NCBI GenBank assembly: GCA_050123375.1
Contig: JASFHF010000005.1
Location: 6,289-70,288 of the forward strand
DNA length: 64,000 nucleotides
Reading direction: 5' to 3'
Source of the DNA: JASFHF01 sp050123375
Lineage (GTDB): Bacteria; Pseudomonadota; Gammaproteobacteria; UBA12402
The first letter of the stretch is position 1. Every line of letters starts with the position of its first letter. The position numbers were made by a program, and so were the translations under genes. This document shows positions 26,324-35,479 of the stretch, piece by piece. The notes beneath the pieces are model-generated. The model was not told where the DNA came from. It searched no databases and worked only from the letters and a program-made list of their open reading frames with translations.

Positions 26324-26567
26324 AATTGAAAAATAATTGACGAAAAATGAACTACTATGGTACAATTAAGTTATTCTAAATCTTATGAATAATACAATCA
26401 ACAAGTTTCGTCATTAAGTCGATTCGATTGTAAGATTAAAAAGATTTATGAACTTTTCTAGCAATTTAATGAATCTTTTCATTAGAAGAAAAGAAGACGA
26501 ATTGTATTAATAGTTTATTTTCGTGTTTAAATATTTCAATTTTAATATAAATAAAGAAGGTGGTTTA
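26324..26567. promoter_or_regulatory. Structured intergenic region with possible promoter
   Basis: TTGACG (26337-26342), 18-nt spacer and TACAAT (26361-26366) could be a promoter for the head genes. Downstream the leader can pair GACGAAA with TTTCGTC, AATACAA with TTGTATT, and TAATGA with TCATTA. No gene is seen. Confidence 0.45.
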
Positions 26568-27083
26568 ATGCCTAGTATAAGACGTATTGATGGAAATTAT
26601 ATTAAATCACAAGCGGGTAGTAGTTCAGTCGCTATAACAAGACCAGCTAATACTACAGCATATACAGCAGGTGATGTTGTAGGTACAAACCCGGCTACAA
26701 ATTTAGAATTTACAAATATTTTACCAGAATCAAAACAACATTTTTATATAACTGATGCAAAAATAGAAGTAGAAAAGTCAAGCGTCCCTGCAGGTATGAG
26801 TTCATTTACATTACACTTATATAATGCAGCACCGACAGCAATAGCAGATAATTCAGCATGGACTTTATTATTAGCTGATGGAGGTAAATATTTAGGTAGT
26901 ATTCAATTTAGTACTCCTGTAGATTTAGGAACAACTTTAATTTATTGGTTAGAAAATATTAATATAAAGAGGAAATTAGCCGCTGGAAGTACAAGTATTT
27001 ATGGTCAACTTGCTACTGATGCAGGATGGACACCAGGGAGTGAAGATGTAATTAATATTGGTTTAGAGACAGTAGGTGCATAA
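26568..27083 (+). CDS. Virion-associated beta-rich protein
   Basis: 171 residues; the start at 26568 follows AAGAAGGTGG, whereas the upstream in-frame ATG at 26523 has no site. Gly/Ala/Thr-rich strands (SSSVAITRPANTTAYTAGDV; LIYWLENINIKRKLAAGST) resemble a jelly-roll found in several phage structural genes. It is probably a head surface or accessory protein. Confidence 0.55.
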   Translation: MPSIRRIDGNYIKSQAGSSSVAITRPANTTAYTAGDVVGTNPATNLEFTNILPESKQHFYITDAKIEVEKSSVPAGMSSFTLHLYNAAPTAIADNSAWTLLLADGGKYLGSIQFSTPVDLGTTLIYWLENINIKRKLAAGSTSIYGQLATDAGWTPGSEDVINIGLETVGA

Positions 27084-27084
27084 A

Positions 27085-28230
27085 ATGTATGGTTCAAAAA
27101 AAATACGTATAATGCCAAAAAATAAATATGCTACACAAACCTGGAAGACAGATAATATTTCTGCAGGCTCTAGCAATAATAACCAAATAAAATTACCTTT
27201 TATAGCTACAGGTACATATAATTGTGTAGTTGAATGGGGAGACGGATTAAGTGATTATATAACCACTTGGAATCAAGCAGAAACCACACATACGTATTCA
27301 TCTATAGGAACTTATGAAGTAAATATAAAAGGTCAGTGTGAAGGATGGCAATTTAATAATAGTGGTGATAAATTAAAATTACTAACTATAGATAGATGGG
27401 GAGCAGATTTTAGATTAGGTTCTGTAAATAGTAATTTTTATGGTTGTGCCAATTTACAAATTGATACACCTGATTCATTAGATACTTCTGATATTACAGA
27501 TATGTATAGATTATTTTATGAATGTAGTAGTTTAAATGGGGATATAAAGTTCTCAGATACTTCAAATGTAACTAATATGACATACATGTTTAGAGGTTGT
27601 ACAGTATTCAATGGTAATGTAACATCATTAAATACTTCAAATGTAACTACTATGGCAGGTATGTTTTATAGTTGTATTGCTTTTAATAAACCTGTTAATA
27701 CTTTTGATACTTCTAAAGTTGAAAATATGTATGCATTGTTTTACAATTGTACAATTTTTAATCAAGATGTTTCTAATTTTGACACTTCTAAAGTTACAAA
27801 TATGAGTTATATGTTCAGTGATTGTTTAAATTTTAATCAAGATGTAAGTAGTTTTAATACTGGATTAGTAACAGATATGAGATCAATGTTTTATGGTGCA
27901 GGAACATATAATCCAGATACATCAAGCTGGAATGTAGAAAATGTAACGGATATGAGTTATATGTTATATCAAAAAGTTAATTTTAATAGAGATATTTCAT
28001 CATGGGATATTTCTAATGTAACGACAATGGAAGAAATGTTGACAGGTTGTACAAGTTGGTCTACTGCAAATTATGATGCTTCTTTAATTGCTTGGGACGC
28101 TTTAAGTGTCCAAAGTGGGGTTAGTTTTAAATGTTCTTCATATTATACAACTGGGGGTGCAGCAGAAGCATCAAGAACAAATTTAATTACAAGTAATACA
28201 TGGTCTATTACTGATTTAGGAGGTGTGTAA
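27085..28230 (+). CDS. BspA-like (DUF285) repeat protein with PKD-like N-terminus
   Basis: 381 residues; ATG at 27085 with AGTAGGTG before it (an in-frame GTG lies three codons upstream). N-terminal ~100 residues look like a PKD/Ig strand set (YNCVVEWGDGLSDYITTW; HTYSSIGTYEVNIKG). From about residue 130 there are at least seven repeats of about 25 residues of the form DTSNVTNMxxMFxxCxxFN, the DUF285/BspA-type leucine-rich repeat. These form solenoid surfaces used for adhesion. The place between portal and protease genes is unusual for an adhesin; it may decorate the head. Confidence 0.85.
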   Translation: MYGSKKIRIMPKNKYATQTWKTDNISAGSSNNNQIKLPFIATGTYNCVVEWGDGLSDYITTWNQAETTHTYSSIGTYEVNIKGQCEGWQFNNSGDKLKLLTIDRWGADFRLGSVNSNFYGCANLQIDTPDSLDTSDITDMYRLFYECSSLNGDIKFSDTSNVTNMTYMFRGCTVFNGNVTSLNTSNVTTMAGMFYSCIAFNKPVNTFDTSKVENMYALFYNCTIFNQDVSNFDTSKVTNMSYMFSDCLNFNQDVSSFNTGLVTDMRSMFYGAGTYNPDTSSWNVENVTDMSYMLYQKVNFNRDISSWDISNVTTMEEMLTGCTSWSTANYDASLIAWDALSVQSGVSFKCSSYYTTGGAAEASRTNLITSNTWSITDLGGV

Positions 28231-29568
28231 ATGCCATATAATAAAGCACCCGATAGAATTAAAGGTTTACCTTCTCATGCAAGAGATATATGGGTTTCCG
28301 CTTTCAACAGTGCTTTTAAACAATATAAAGGTGATGAAGAAAAATGCAATAAGGTTGCGTGGGCAGCAGTAAAAAAAGCAGGATATTATAAGACTGAAAA
28401 AGGATGGGTGAAGGCATCAGAAAATTTTTATTATATTTGTTTATCAGAAGCTGAAACATTACCAAAACAGATAGAAATAATGAGGACAGGTAAATGGAAG
28501 CATCCTATATACGAGAATTTAGAAATTACAGGAAATACTATTGATTGTATTATAAAAAATTTCGAAGATAATGTCAGGGGAATTGATATAAGTTTTGATT
28601 TAGAACATGGTGAAACAAATCATAAATCAGAAGCCGTATGTTGGGTAAAGAAACTTATCAAAAAAGGTTCTACACTTTTGGCAGAAATTGAATGGACTGA
28701 TTTTGGTAAAGAAAAAGTAAAAAGTAAATCTTTTAGGTATTTTAGTCCTGAATTCAAATTTGCATATACAGATGCAGAGTCAGGAAAAACTTATAATAAT
28801 GTTTTGTTTGGAGGAGCATTAACTAATAGACCATTTATTAAAAACATGTCTCCGTTAATGCTTTCTGAAACAGTTAATCCAATAGATTTAAATGGTGAAT
28901 TATATTCTCCATGTATAAGTGATAATGAGAAAGGGGATAATGGAATGAATAAGAAACTTTTAGAAGCATTGAAACTTTCAGAAACATCAACAGAAGCAGA
29001 AATTGAGACAGCAGTAAATAAAATGATTGAAGATTCTAAAAAATTGTCTGAAATATCTGCTGAGAATAAAACTTTAAAAGCAGAAAAAAAGACTTTAGAA
29101 GAAGAAAAAAAGACTTTAGAAACTGATAAAGCAGCATTGACTACAAAATTAAATGAGGCAATTGGAAGTAAATCAACAGCAGAACAGGAAATTGTTAAAT
29201 TAAATGAAAGTATTAAAAATATTAATTTGAAATTTACAGAGGCGGATTGGACTAATGTTTATACAACTGCATTAAATGAGGGAAGGATGACTCCTGCTAT
29301 GAGTGAAATATTTAAGAAACAATTTATGGCAGACCCTACAGCGACTAGAGAAATGATTAAAGTTTTACCAGTAGTAGTCAAATTAGGTGAGAGTGGTTCT
29401 TCAAATAACGATTCAGATGATAAAAGTTATGTAAAACTTTTTGAAACTGAAACAGCTAAAGTAATGAAAGAATCAAAATTACCTTATGAAGAAGCTATTT
29501 TAGTTGTTGCTAAGAATCAACCAGAATTGGCCAAAAATTCCCATATGGAAAGAAAGGGGTTAATATAA
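28231..29568 (+). CDS. ChaB domain + Mu gpI-like prohead protease + scaffold fusion
   Basis: 445 residues. Residues 1-65 match a ChaB-like domain (LPSHARDIWVSAFNSAFKQY, KVAWAAVKKAGYYK). Residues about 66-210 match the Mu gpI-type protease (VRGIDISFDLEHGE, KSKSFRYFSPEFKFAY, GGALTNRPFI). Residues about 239-445 are coiled-coil scaffold (ENKTLKAEKKTLEEEKKTLE). The protease should cut the scaffold and itself during head maturation. An internal ATG with its own ribosome binding site begins the scaffold part (see 28945). Confidence 0.85.
   Translation: MPYNKAPDRIKGLPSHARDIWVSAFNSAFKQYKGDEEKCNKVAWAAVKKAGYYKTEKGWVKASENFYYICLSEAETLPKQIEIMRTGKWKHPIYENLEITGNTIDCIIKNFEDNVRGIDISFDLEHGETNHKSEAVCWVKKLIKKGSTLLAEIEWTDFGKEKVKSKSFRYFSPEFKFAYTDAESGKTYNNVLFGGALTNRPFIKNMSPLMLSETVNPIDLNGELYSPCISDNEKGDNGMNKKLLEALKLSETSTEAEIETAVNKMIEDSKKLSEISAENKTLKAEKKTLEEEKKTLETDKAALTTKLNEAIGSKSTAEQEIVKLNESIKNINLKFTEADWTNVYTTALNEGRMTPAMSEIFKKQFMADPTATREMIKVLPVVVKLGESGSSNNDSDDKSYVKLFETETAKVMKESKLPYEEAILVVAKNQPELAKNSHMERKGLI
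28945..29568 (+). CDS. Nested scaffold protein from an internal start
   Basis: In-frame ATG at 28945, preceded by GAGAAAGGGGATAATGGA, would give a 207-residue protein MNKKLLEALKLSETSTEAEI... identical to the scaffold part of the protease fusion. Mu (gpI and its shorter in-frame product) and lambda (C and Nu3) use the same nested design, which lets scaffold outnumber protease. The site is visible; use of it is inferred. Confidence 0.65.
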   Translation: MNKKLLEALKLSETSTEAEIETAVNKMIEDSKKLSEISAENKTLKAEKKTLEEEKKTLETDKAALTTKLNEAIGSKSTAEQEIVKLNESIKNINLKFTEADWTNVYTTALNEGRMTPAMSEIFKKQFMADPTATREMIKVLPVVVKLGESGSSNNDSDDKSYVKLFETETAKVMKESKLPYEEAILVVAKNQPELAKNSHMERKGLI

Positions 29569-29940
29569 ATGGAAACTGTATTAAGTAAGTCTTTTATAGC
29601 AGCAGCCGATTATTCTACTACTGGTCAATATAGATTCGTATATCTTAGTGCTGCAGATACTGTAACCCTTTGTGGAGCAGGAGCAACACCTATTGGCATT
29701 CTACAGAATAACCCTGTACAAAATGCGATTGCAGAAGTTATGCTTTTTGGTATTTCAAGATTATCAATGAGTGCTGCAGGAGCAATAATGGCAAGAGTAG
29801 CATGTGCAGCAGATGGACAAGGTGTAGTTAGTACGACTGATACAAATCCTATTGGTGCAATAATTATTCAAGCAGCAACAGCAGCTGACGATGTTATTAG
29901 AGTATTATTGACACCTGGTGGAATGTTAGCAGGTAGTTAA
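29569..29940 (+). CDS. Head decoration protein (DUF2190-like)
   Basis: 123 residues beginning right after the protease stop; AAAGGGG lies in the preceding gene. Small beta-barrel pattern rich in Ala, Gly and Thr (GATPIGILQNNPVQNAIAEV; FGISRLSMSAAGAIMARVAC) matches DUF2190 capsid-cement proteins that stabilise the expanded head. It is followed directly by the major capsid gene. Confidence 0.72.
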   Translation: METVLSKSFIAAADYSTTGQYRFVYLSAADTVTLCGAGATPIGILQNNPVQNAIAEVMLFGISRLSMSAAGAIMARVACAADGQGVVSTTDTNPIGAIIIQAATAADDVIRVLLTPGGMLAGS

Positions 29941-29966
29941 TATTAGAGGAAAGGGGAGATTTTAAA

Positions 29967-30917
29967 ATGACACCAACTACTAGTCAAGTGCATTATGACC
30001 AAATTTTAGGAAACATTAGTATTTTATATAAAAATGGAGATTATATCGGTGATCAAATAGCACCAATAATTCCTGTGACTTTCAGGTCAGATCATTATTA
30101 TGTATTTTCAAAGGCGGATGAATTCAGAGATACAGCACAGTATAGAGCGCCAGGAACATCTTCAAATAGAGATGGATTTGGATTATCTACAGATTCATAT
30201 GAATGTAAGGAAATAGCACAATCGACAAGATTAGAGGATGAAACCAGAGCAAATGCAGATGCAGTATTAAGAATAGAATCTGCAAAAACTAGATTTGTAA
30301 CTAATAAAATTTCATTAAAAAATGAAGTTCTTTTAGAAGCATTATTTATGACAACAACAAACTGGGATAATTCAACAACACCTCCTGTAACATGGGATGA
30401 TTACGATAACTCATACCCTATAACTGATTTTGAAACTGCTATTGATACTGTAGAATCAGGAAATGGATTATCTTGTAATACTTTTATATTAGCTAAAAAT
30501 GTCTGGAAAAAATTAAAACATCATCCACAATTGATAGGTAGATTATCAAATGATACTACTAGAATATTATCATTAGATGATTTAAAAAGATTGTTTGATA
30601 TAGAGTATATTTATATTGGTAAAGCAAGTAAGAATACTGCTCAAATAGGTCAAACCGCGTCTTATAGTAAAATATGGTCAAAAGATGTTTGGGTTGGATA
30701 TATTAATAAAAATCCAGGTCTTGAGGAAGTATCAGCAGCTTACACTTATAAATGGGATTATACTAATTCTCCTGGTGGAGAGCCTGTTGGTATAGGTGGA
30801 GTAAGAAGATGGAGAGACGAAAATATTCATAGTGATATTATAGAAGCATATAGTAGTTTTGACCATAAAATTACTGCAAGTGATTTAGGTTATGTTATAG
30901 AAGGTGCAATAGCTTAA
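29967..30917 (+). CDS. Major capsid protein
   Basis: 316 residues, with GAAAGGGGAGA before ATG. Order in the cluster (protease-scaffold, decoration, this gene) and features such as IAPIIPVTFRSDHYYVFSKA, DETRANADAVLRIESAKTRF and LAKNVWKKLKHHPQLIGRLS fit the HK97-fold capsid proteins of the Mu gpT/lambda E kind. It builds the icosahedral shell. Confidence 0.82.
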   Translation: MTPTTSQVHYDQILGNISILYKNGDYIGDQIAPIIPVTFRSDHYYVFSKADEFRDTAQYRAPGTSSNRDGFGLSTDSYECKEIAQSTRLEDETRANADAVLRIESAKTRFVTNKISLKNEVLLEALFMTTTNWDNSTTPPVTWDDYDNSYPITDFETAIDTVESGNGLSCNTFILAKNVWKKLKHHPQLIGRLSNDTTRILSLDDLKRLFDIEYIYIGKASKNTAQIGQTASYSKIWSKDVWVGYINKNPGLEEVSAAYTYKWDYTNSPGGEPVGIGGVRRWRDENIHSDIIEAYSSFDHKITASDLGYVIEGAIA

Positions 30918-31172
30918 TTAACATAACGTTTATATAAATACATTATGTTAGATTCAAAACATTTTAAAATATTAAGTATGTTTCAGAATCTCATGAATCT
31001 CTTGATACTAGTGAATTATAACAAGATTCGCGAATCTAACACAATGTACTTGTGTTAGATTCAAATTAAGTGTTCCTATTTACAATTTTTTGTAAATAGA
31101 GGTCTTCAATAAAATTTGAAGATATCTTGGGTATTTAATACCCTGAGTTATCCTTTAAGGAGTGAAAAAATT
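30918..31172 (+). promoter_or_regulatory. Hairpin-rich leader after the major capsid gene
   Basis: TGTTAGATTC (30947-30956) is complementary to GAATCTAACA (31032-31041), enclosing GATTC/GAATC-type hairpins around GATTCGCGAATC; TGTTAGATTC appears again at 31051-31060. Three perfect hairpins follow: ATTTAC/GTAAAT (about 31078-31098), CTTCAA/TTGAAG (about 31104-31121) and GGGTAT/ATACCC (about 31128-31142). There is no gene. The structures may protect the capsid mRNA 3' end or limit read-through into the next gene. Confidence 0.55.
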
Positions 31173-32660
31173 ATGGGTTTAAACGATTTTAATGCGTATT
31201 TTAGAAATGTTACTACTAATAATCTAAAAGTAAATAAAAAAGCAACAATGGGTAACCTAGCAATTTATACTAATCAAGGTAATACATATTTTGTAGATTC
31301 TGGTGCTACAGGAGCAGCCGATACAAGAAGTGGTACATCATGGGCAACATGTTTAGCGACTCTTGATGGTGCTATAAATAAATGTACAGCAAATCAAGGT
31401 GATGTAATTTTTGTAGCAGAAGGTCACACAGAAACTTATTCAACTACTGGTGTTAAAGCTACATTTGATACTGCAGGTATCACAGTTATTGGCTTGGGTA
31501 CAGGTTCAAATAGACCAACATTTAATTTTGGTCATGTAGATGCAACTTGGACAATTTCAGCAGGAAATATAACATTAGTTAACTTATTATTCTTAACTAC
31601 TATTGATAGTGTTGTAACATTTGGTACTATCTCAGGTACAGATTGTACTATGATTAATTGTGAATCAAGAGATACTACTGCTAAAGAAGTTCTTGATGCT
31701 TGGACAGTTGCTACAACTGCAAATAGATTTAAAGTAGATTCTTATAAACATATAGGATATATTGGTGGCGATGCTAATGATAGTGTATTCCAATTATCTG
31801 GTGTAGATGATTTTATTATACAAAATTGTGTCTTCATGACTCAATCAGGTACTACAGAAGGTTCAGCAGTTATTGAATTAGCTACAGAATGTTTAAGAGG
31901 TCTTATAGATAATTGTGTATTTTATGTTGATGGTAAATCTGATTATTCAGATAATATAGTTGATACTGCAGGTACTTCAACAGTAATAGTAAGAAATTGT
32001 TATGATTTAGAAGCAGGTGGTAAATTTTCTGGTGGTGGTAATGGTTCTTCATTTAGTTTAGCAGGTGACGATGTTGGTACTCTTAGTACATCATTAGCAA
32101 CATTACAAGCTGAATTTTCTGGTGCGACAGGTATTGCATCATTTCCAGCAGCAGCAGCACCAGCAAATAATGTTTCAGCAGTAGAAGTAATAAGAGATAT
32201 CTGGGAAGTATTAAGGAATGGTACGGGTGGAGCTGAACCAGGTACAAATAGAAGTATTATAAATGATGTTAGAGAGTACGGTTCAGGTAATGTAGTAACT
32301 AAAGACATTACTTATGATGGTTCAGTATCATATGATGCATTTACAGTTACTGGTGAAATTGCGGTAAAAGTTATAGGTGTTGTTACAACAGCATTAACTA
32401 ATCATGGAGATGGTACATCTGTTGGAACTGCAACTTCTGCAGCAGGTTTAATTGCATCTACTGCAGGAACAGCGATGCAAACAGTAGACCAAATATGGAC
32501 AGATATTGCACCTTCTAAATTTGAAAGTTTTCCAACTACATATAGTTTATTAAATGAAAATATAACTGTTGTTGGTACTGCTAATTTAGCGGGAGGTGTT
32601 GTTAAGTTATATGCATTTTGGAAACCAATTTCATCGGATGGAAATTTAGTAGCTAGTTAA
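31173..32660 (+). CDS. Beta-helix virion protein (possible head fibre)
   Basis: 495 residues; ATG 31173 follows AAGGAG, while the in-frame ATG at 31116 lies inside a leader hairpin. After a short N-terminus (GNTYFVDSGATGAADTRSGT) come parallel beta-helix rungs (AGITVIGLGTGSNRPTFNFG; IIQNCVFMTQ; LIDNCVFYVDG), then a linker with a helical NNVSAVEVIRDIWEVLRNG and a C-terminal beta domain. The same layout is seen in phage head-associated fibres. It sits between capsid and connector genes, so head decoration is likely. Confidence 0.68.
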   Translation: MGLNDFNAYFRNVTTNNLKVNKKATMGNLAIYTNQGNTYFVDSGATGAADTRSGTSWATCLATLDGAINKCTANQGDVIFVAEGHTETYSTTGVKATFDTAGITVIGLGTGSNRPTFNFGHVDATWTISAGNITLVNLLFLTTIDSVVTFGTISGTDCTMINCESRDTTAKEVLDAWTVATTANRFKVDSYKHIGYIGGDANDSVFQLSGVDDFIIQNCVFMTQSGTTEGSAVIELATECLRGLIDNCVFYVDGKSDYSDNIVDTAGTSTVIVRNCYDLEAGGKFSGGGNGSSFSLAGDDVGTLSTSLATLQAEFSGATGIASFPAAAAPANNVSAVEVIRDIWEVLRNGTGGAEPGTNRSIINDVREYGSGNVVTKDITYDGSVSYDAFTVTGEIAVKVIGVVTTALTNHGDGTSVGTATSAAGLIASTAGTAMQTVDQIWTDIAPSKFESFPTTYSLLNENITVVGTANLAGGVVKLYAFWKPISSDGNLVAS

Positions 32661-32678
32661 TAAAGGTGGCGATATAAT

Positions 32679-33137
32679 ATGTCTTATTGTGGATTAGTAG
32701 ATGTGCAAAAATTATTAAAATGGTTTACATTTAGTTCTTCTTCAAAAGTAACATCAAGTGAAGTTACAAGTTATTTTATACCAGAAGCAGATAAAATAAT
32801 AGATTCCAAATTACAAAGAGTTTATGTTGTTCCTATAACGAATGCAGATGATATAGAGATACTTAAATATATTTCATGTAGAATTGTAGCCTGTGAAATT
32901 GCTCATGTTTTAGTACTACAATCAAGTGGGGAAGTATCGCCTATAGTAGATGGATGGTGTGAACGAGCTAAAGAAAAATTAGATGCTATATTAACACAAG
33001 ATATATTATTACCTAATTCTACTTTATTGGACAATTCAGACGGCGGGAGATTATATTCTTTTACTGCACATGGTAGTAGTACATTAGGAAAAGATGCACC
33101 TGACCCAGTATGGTATATAAATACAAACCAATGGTAA
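32679..33137 (+). CDS. Head completion/connector protein (DUF1320, Mu gp36-like)
   Basis: 152 residues. MSYCGLVDVQKLLKW at the start, SYFIPEADKIIDSKLQRVYV and CRIVACEIAHVLVLQ match the DUF1320 gp36-like head-tail connector family. It probably extends the portal channel after packaging. Start preceded by AAAGGTGG. Confidence 0.78.
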   Translation: MSYCGLVDVQKLLKWFTFSSSSKVTSSEVTSYFIPEADKIIDSKLQRVYVVPITNADDIEILKYISCRIVACEIAHVLVLQSSGEVSPIVDGWCERAKEKLDAILTQDILLPNSTLLDNSDGGRLYSFTAHGSSTLGKDAPDPVWYINTNQW

Positions 33138-33150
33138 AGGGGTGGTTTAA

Positions 33151-33618
33151 TTGTCTATTTATATAAATATAACTTTAGATGGTGTAAGAACAGCGACAAA
33201 AAAAATTGATAGGATAGCAAGTACAGTAAAAGACCTTACACCTGCCTTTAAAAAGATAGGTGATGACTTTAGGAAAACAGAAGATAGAGTTTTTAAAGGA
33301 CAAGGTTATTATGGTTCAAGACCAGGGTGGAAACCATTGACTCCACAATATAGGAATTGGAAAAATGCCAATTTTCCAGGTAAACCAATATTACAAATGA
33401 CAGGTAAGTTAAGGAATTCATTGGCGACAAAAGGAAATAATCATGTTGAAAGAATTACTAAAAATTCAATAACAATAGGTACTAGCGATCGCAAGGCTAT
33501 GTGGCATCAAAAGGGTAATAGTAGGGGTTTACCTGCTAGACCACCTATAACATTTACTAAATATCAAGGCGATAGATGGGCTAATATAATTAAAGATGAA
33601 ATATTGAGAGGATTATAA
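33151..33618 (+). CDS. Tail completion protein (phage virion morphogenesis, gpG/gpS-like)
   Basis: 155 residues from a TTG start with AAAGGGGTGG before it. A basic middle (GSRPGWKPLTPQYRNWKNAN; ILQMTGKLRNSLATKG) and the late HQKGNSRGLPARPPI segment are typical of the family that includes Mu gpG and P2 gpS. It acts at the head-tail joint. Confidence 0.8.
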   Translation: MSIYINITLDGVRTATKKIDRIASTVKDLTPAFKKIGDDFRKTEDRVFKGQGYYGSRPGWKPLTPQYRNWKNANFPGKPILQMTGKLRNSLATKGNNHVERITKNSITIGTSDRKAMWHQKGNSRGLPARPPITFTKYQGDRWANIIKDEILRGL

Positions 33619-33620
33619 TT

Positions 33621-34088
33621 ATGAATACTGAATATATTTTAAATAATACAAAATCAATGTTAGAAGATAATTTATCTTCTATGCTTACTACCTTAAAAGT
33701 AGAAGCTAGTAGTTCAATTACTTCTCCTGCTCCTGCGGAATTTAATATCGGGGAATATGATCCTGATATATTAACCACATTTCCTTCAATATTAATTTGG
33801 AGTCCTACGTCTGAAAAAATTACAGATGAATATGGATATCAAAATAGACGTGTATATATACATGTTTTAAGTTGGATTTTAGATAATGATAAAAATGATT
33901 TACATATTCATTTAGTTAGATATGTTGATTCAGTATTGCGAATAATGAGAAATGAAACTAATTGGAATACAGGTTCGCATAATCCTGTTGTAGAGCGTTC
34001 AGATAATACTGATTTATATAGACAAGAAACTGTTGGATATGCTCAAGGTTGTTTAGTTGAAGCGACTGTAGATTATATCTTATCTTAA
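33621..34088 (+). CDS. Tail terminator-like protein
   Basis: 155 residues, starting three bases after the preceding gene. Alpha-beta pattern with FPSILIWSPTSEKI, RRVYIHVLSWILD and GCLVEATVDYIL, in the slot where siphoviruses code their tail terminator. It probably caps the tail tube. Assignment rests mainly on position. Confidence 0.6.
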   Translation: MNTEYILNNTKSMLEDNLSSMLTTLKVEASSSITSPAPAEFNIGEYDPDILTTFPSILIWSPTSEKITDEYGYQNRRVYIHVLSWILDNDKNDLHIHLVRYVDSVLRIMRNETNWNTGSHNPVVERSDNTDLYRQETVGYAQGCLVEATVDYILS

Positions 34089-34106
34089 TGAAAGGAAGTG
34101 AGTTTT

Positions 34107-34997
34107 ATGACTATGACACCGTCAAACGTACATATAGGTGCAGGAACATTAACATTGAATCCTGACAGCTCACCTGTATCTTTTGAATCATCACAAGATG
34201 GTGCAACATTATCGTATAATGCTGAAATTGAGCCAATTTCTGTAGACCAGGTATTATCACCAGTAGGATATTATATACCTGGTGAAGAATGTACATTTGA
34301 AATGATGGTTGTTGAATCAACTGCAATTACATTACAATATGCTCTTGGTGCAACTGACCAATCAGTTACTACTCAAGTAGCAGATGAAACACATAAGGCA
34401 TATACAGAAATTAAATTTGGTGGAAATTATACATTAACAAATTATGTTTTAGAATATAAAGCAAGAAAAAGAAACCAATCTAATTGCTTTGTAGTAATTA
34501 GATTATATATTGTAAATATTAGCCCTAATCTTGAGGCAGTTTATAAGAAAGATGGAGTTACAGTTTATAAATTAACATTTAAAGCTGTTGCAGATACTAC
34601 AAAATCAGTAGGTCAACAGTTAGGATATTATAGAAATGAAACTTCTGATATAACAACTGGAACACCTACATTAGACGTTTCTAGTACTGACCCGGCAAAT
34701 GCAGCATCGAATGTAGCTATTAATGTAGGTACTATTGATATAGTATTTAATAGAAATGTATGTCCATCATCACTTATAGGTGGTAATTTTGTACTTATGA
34801 CAGCAGCAGCAGTGGAACATACTACAACTGTAGCATTTACAGGTGATGCAGGGACAAATGTAACTGTAACAATAACAGGCAATTTATCAAATAGTACTAC
34901 ATATATACTGGTAATCAGTGAAAATGTAAGAGCATTAGACGACGATCAAGGAATGGCGGAAGATGTTATTATAGAGTTTGAAACGGTTGCGGCATAA
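34107..34997 (+). CDS. Major tail tube protein with Ig-like C-terminal domain
   Basis: 296 residues; ATG 34107 has AAAGGAAGTGAG at proper distance, whereas an in-frame GTG at 34098 is too close to it. Residues 1-195 have the tube protein pattern (PSNVHIGAGTLTLNPDSSPV; KFGGNYTLTNYVLEYKARKR). The last ~100 residues (TDPANAASNVAINVGTIDIV; YILVISENVRALDDD) match a SbsA-type (Big_5) Ig-like domain, a common surface addition on tail tubes that can bind sugars. Confidence 0.77.
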   Translation: MTMTPSNVHIGAGTLTLNPDSSPVSFESSQDGATLSYNAEIEPISVDQVLSPVGYYIPGEECTFEMMVVESTAITLQYALGATDQSVTTQVADETHKAYTEIKFGGNYTLTNYVLEYKARKRNQSNCFVVIRLYIVNISPNLEAVYKKDGVTVYKLTFKAVADTTKSVGQQLGYYRNETSDITTGTPTLDVSSTDPANAASNVAINVGTIDIVFNRNVCPSSLIGGNFVLMTAAAVEHTTTVAFTGDAGTNVTVTITGNLSNSTTYILVISENVRALDDDQGMAEDVIIEFETVAA

Positions 34998-35020
34998 TAT
35001 AGGAAGAGAGGTTTATTAAC

Positions 35021-35479
35021 ATGAATAAAAATGAAAAATTAAAAATATATGAGAAATTTAAGGAAAGAAAAGAAGAAGATGTTATAAAAAATGCAGGAGA
35101 AACTTATAATTTTGGGAATACTACAGTAACTATAAAAGAATTACCCTGGTTAAAAGCAGATGAATTTGAAAATGTTGTCTTAAAATATATTAAACAATTG
35201 TCAAATATTTTGAAGATGGAAATAAATGAAGAAGATTCATTATTTTCAATATTAAAAAAAATAAATATTGGTGAATTATTAGAAAAAGTAATGAAAGATA
35301 TTTTAAGAGATGGTCTAGTTGAATTAGCAACAATAGCTACTCAAGGTGAAGTTACAATGGATACTATTATATCATCTAATGCAACAAAAAGAGAAGTGGG
35401 TAATATAGTAACTAAAGCTATTTCCTTAAATTATGAGTACTTAAAAAACTTGATTCCCCTAGCAACTCAATCATTATAG
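35021..35479 (+). CDS. Tail assembly chaperone, unshifted product
   Basis: 152 residues, helical and acidic, preceded by GGAAGAGAGG. It precedes the tape measure gene. Near its end the codons TTA AAA AAC hold the -1 slippery heptamer A AAA AAC (35443-35449); slipping leads into the open frame that continues to 35736. Such pairs (lambda G and GT) coat the tape measure during tail assembly. Confidence 0.8.
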   Translation: MNKNEKLKIYEKFKERKEEDVIKNAGETYNFGNTTVTIKELPWLKADEFENVVLKYIKQLSNILKMEINEEDSLFSILKKINIGELLEKVMKDILRDGLVELATIATQGEVTMDTIISSNATKREVGNIVTKAISLNYEYLKNLIPLATQSL

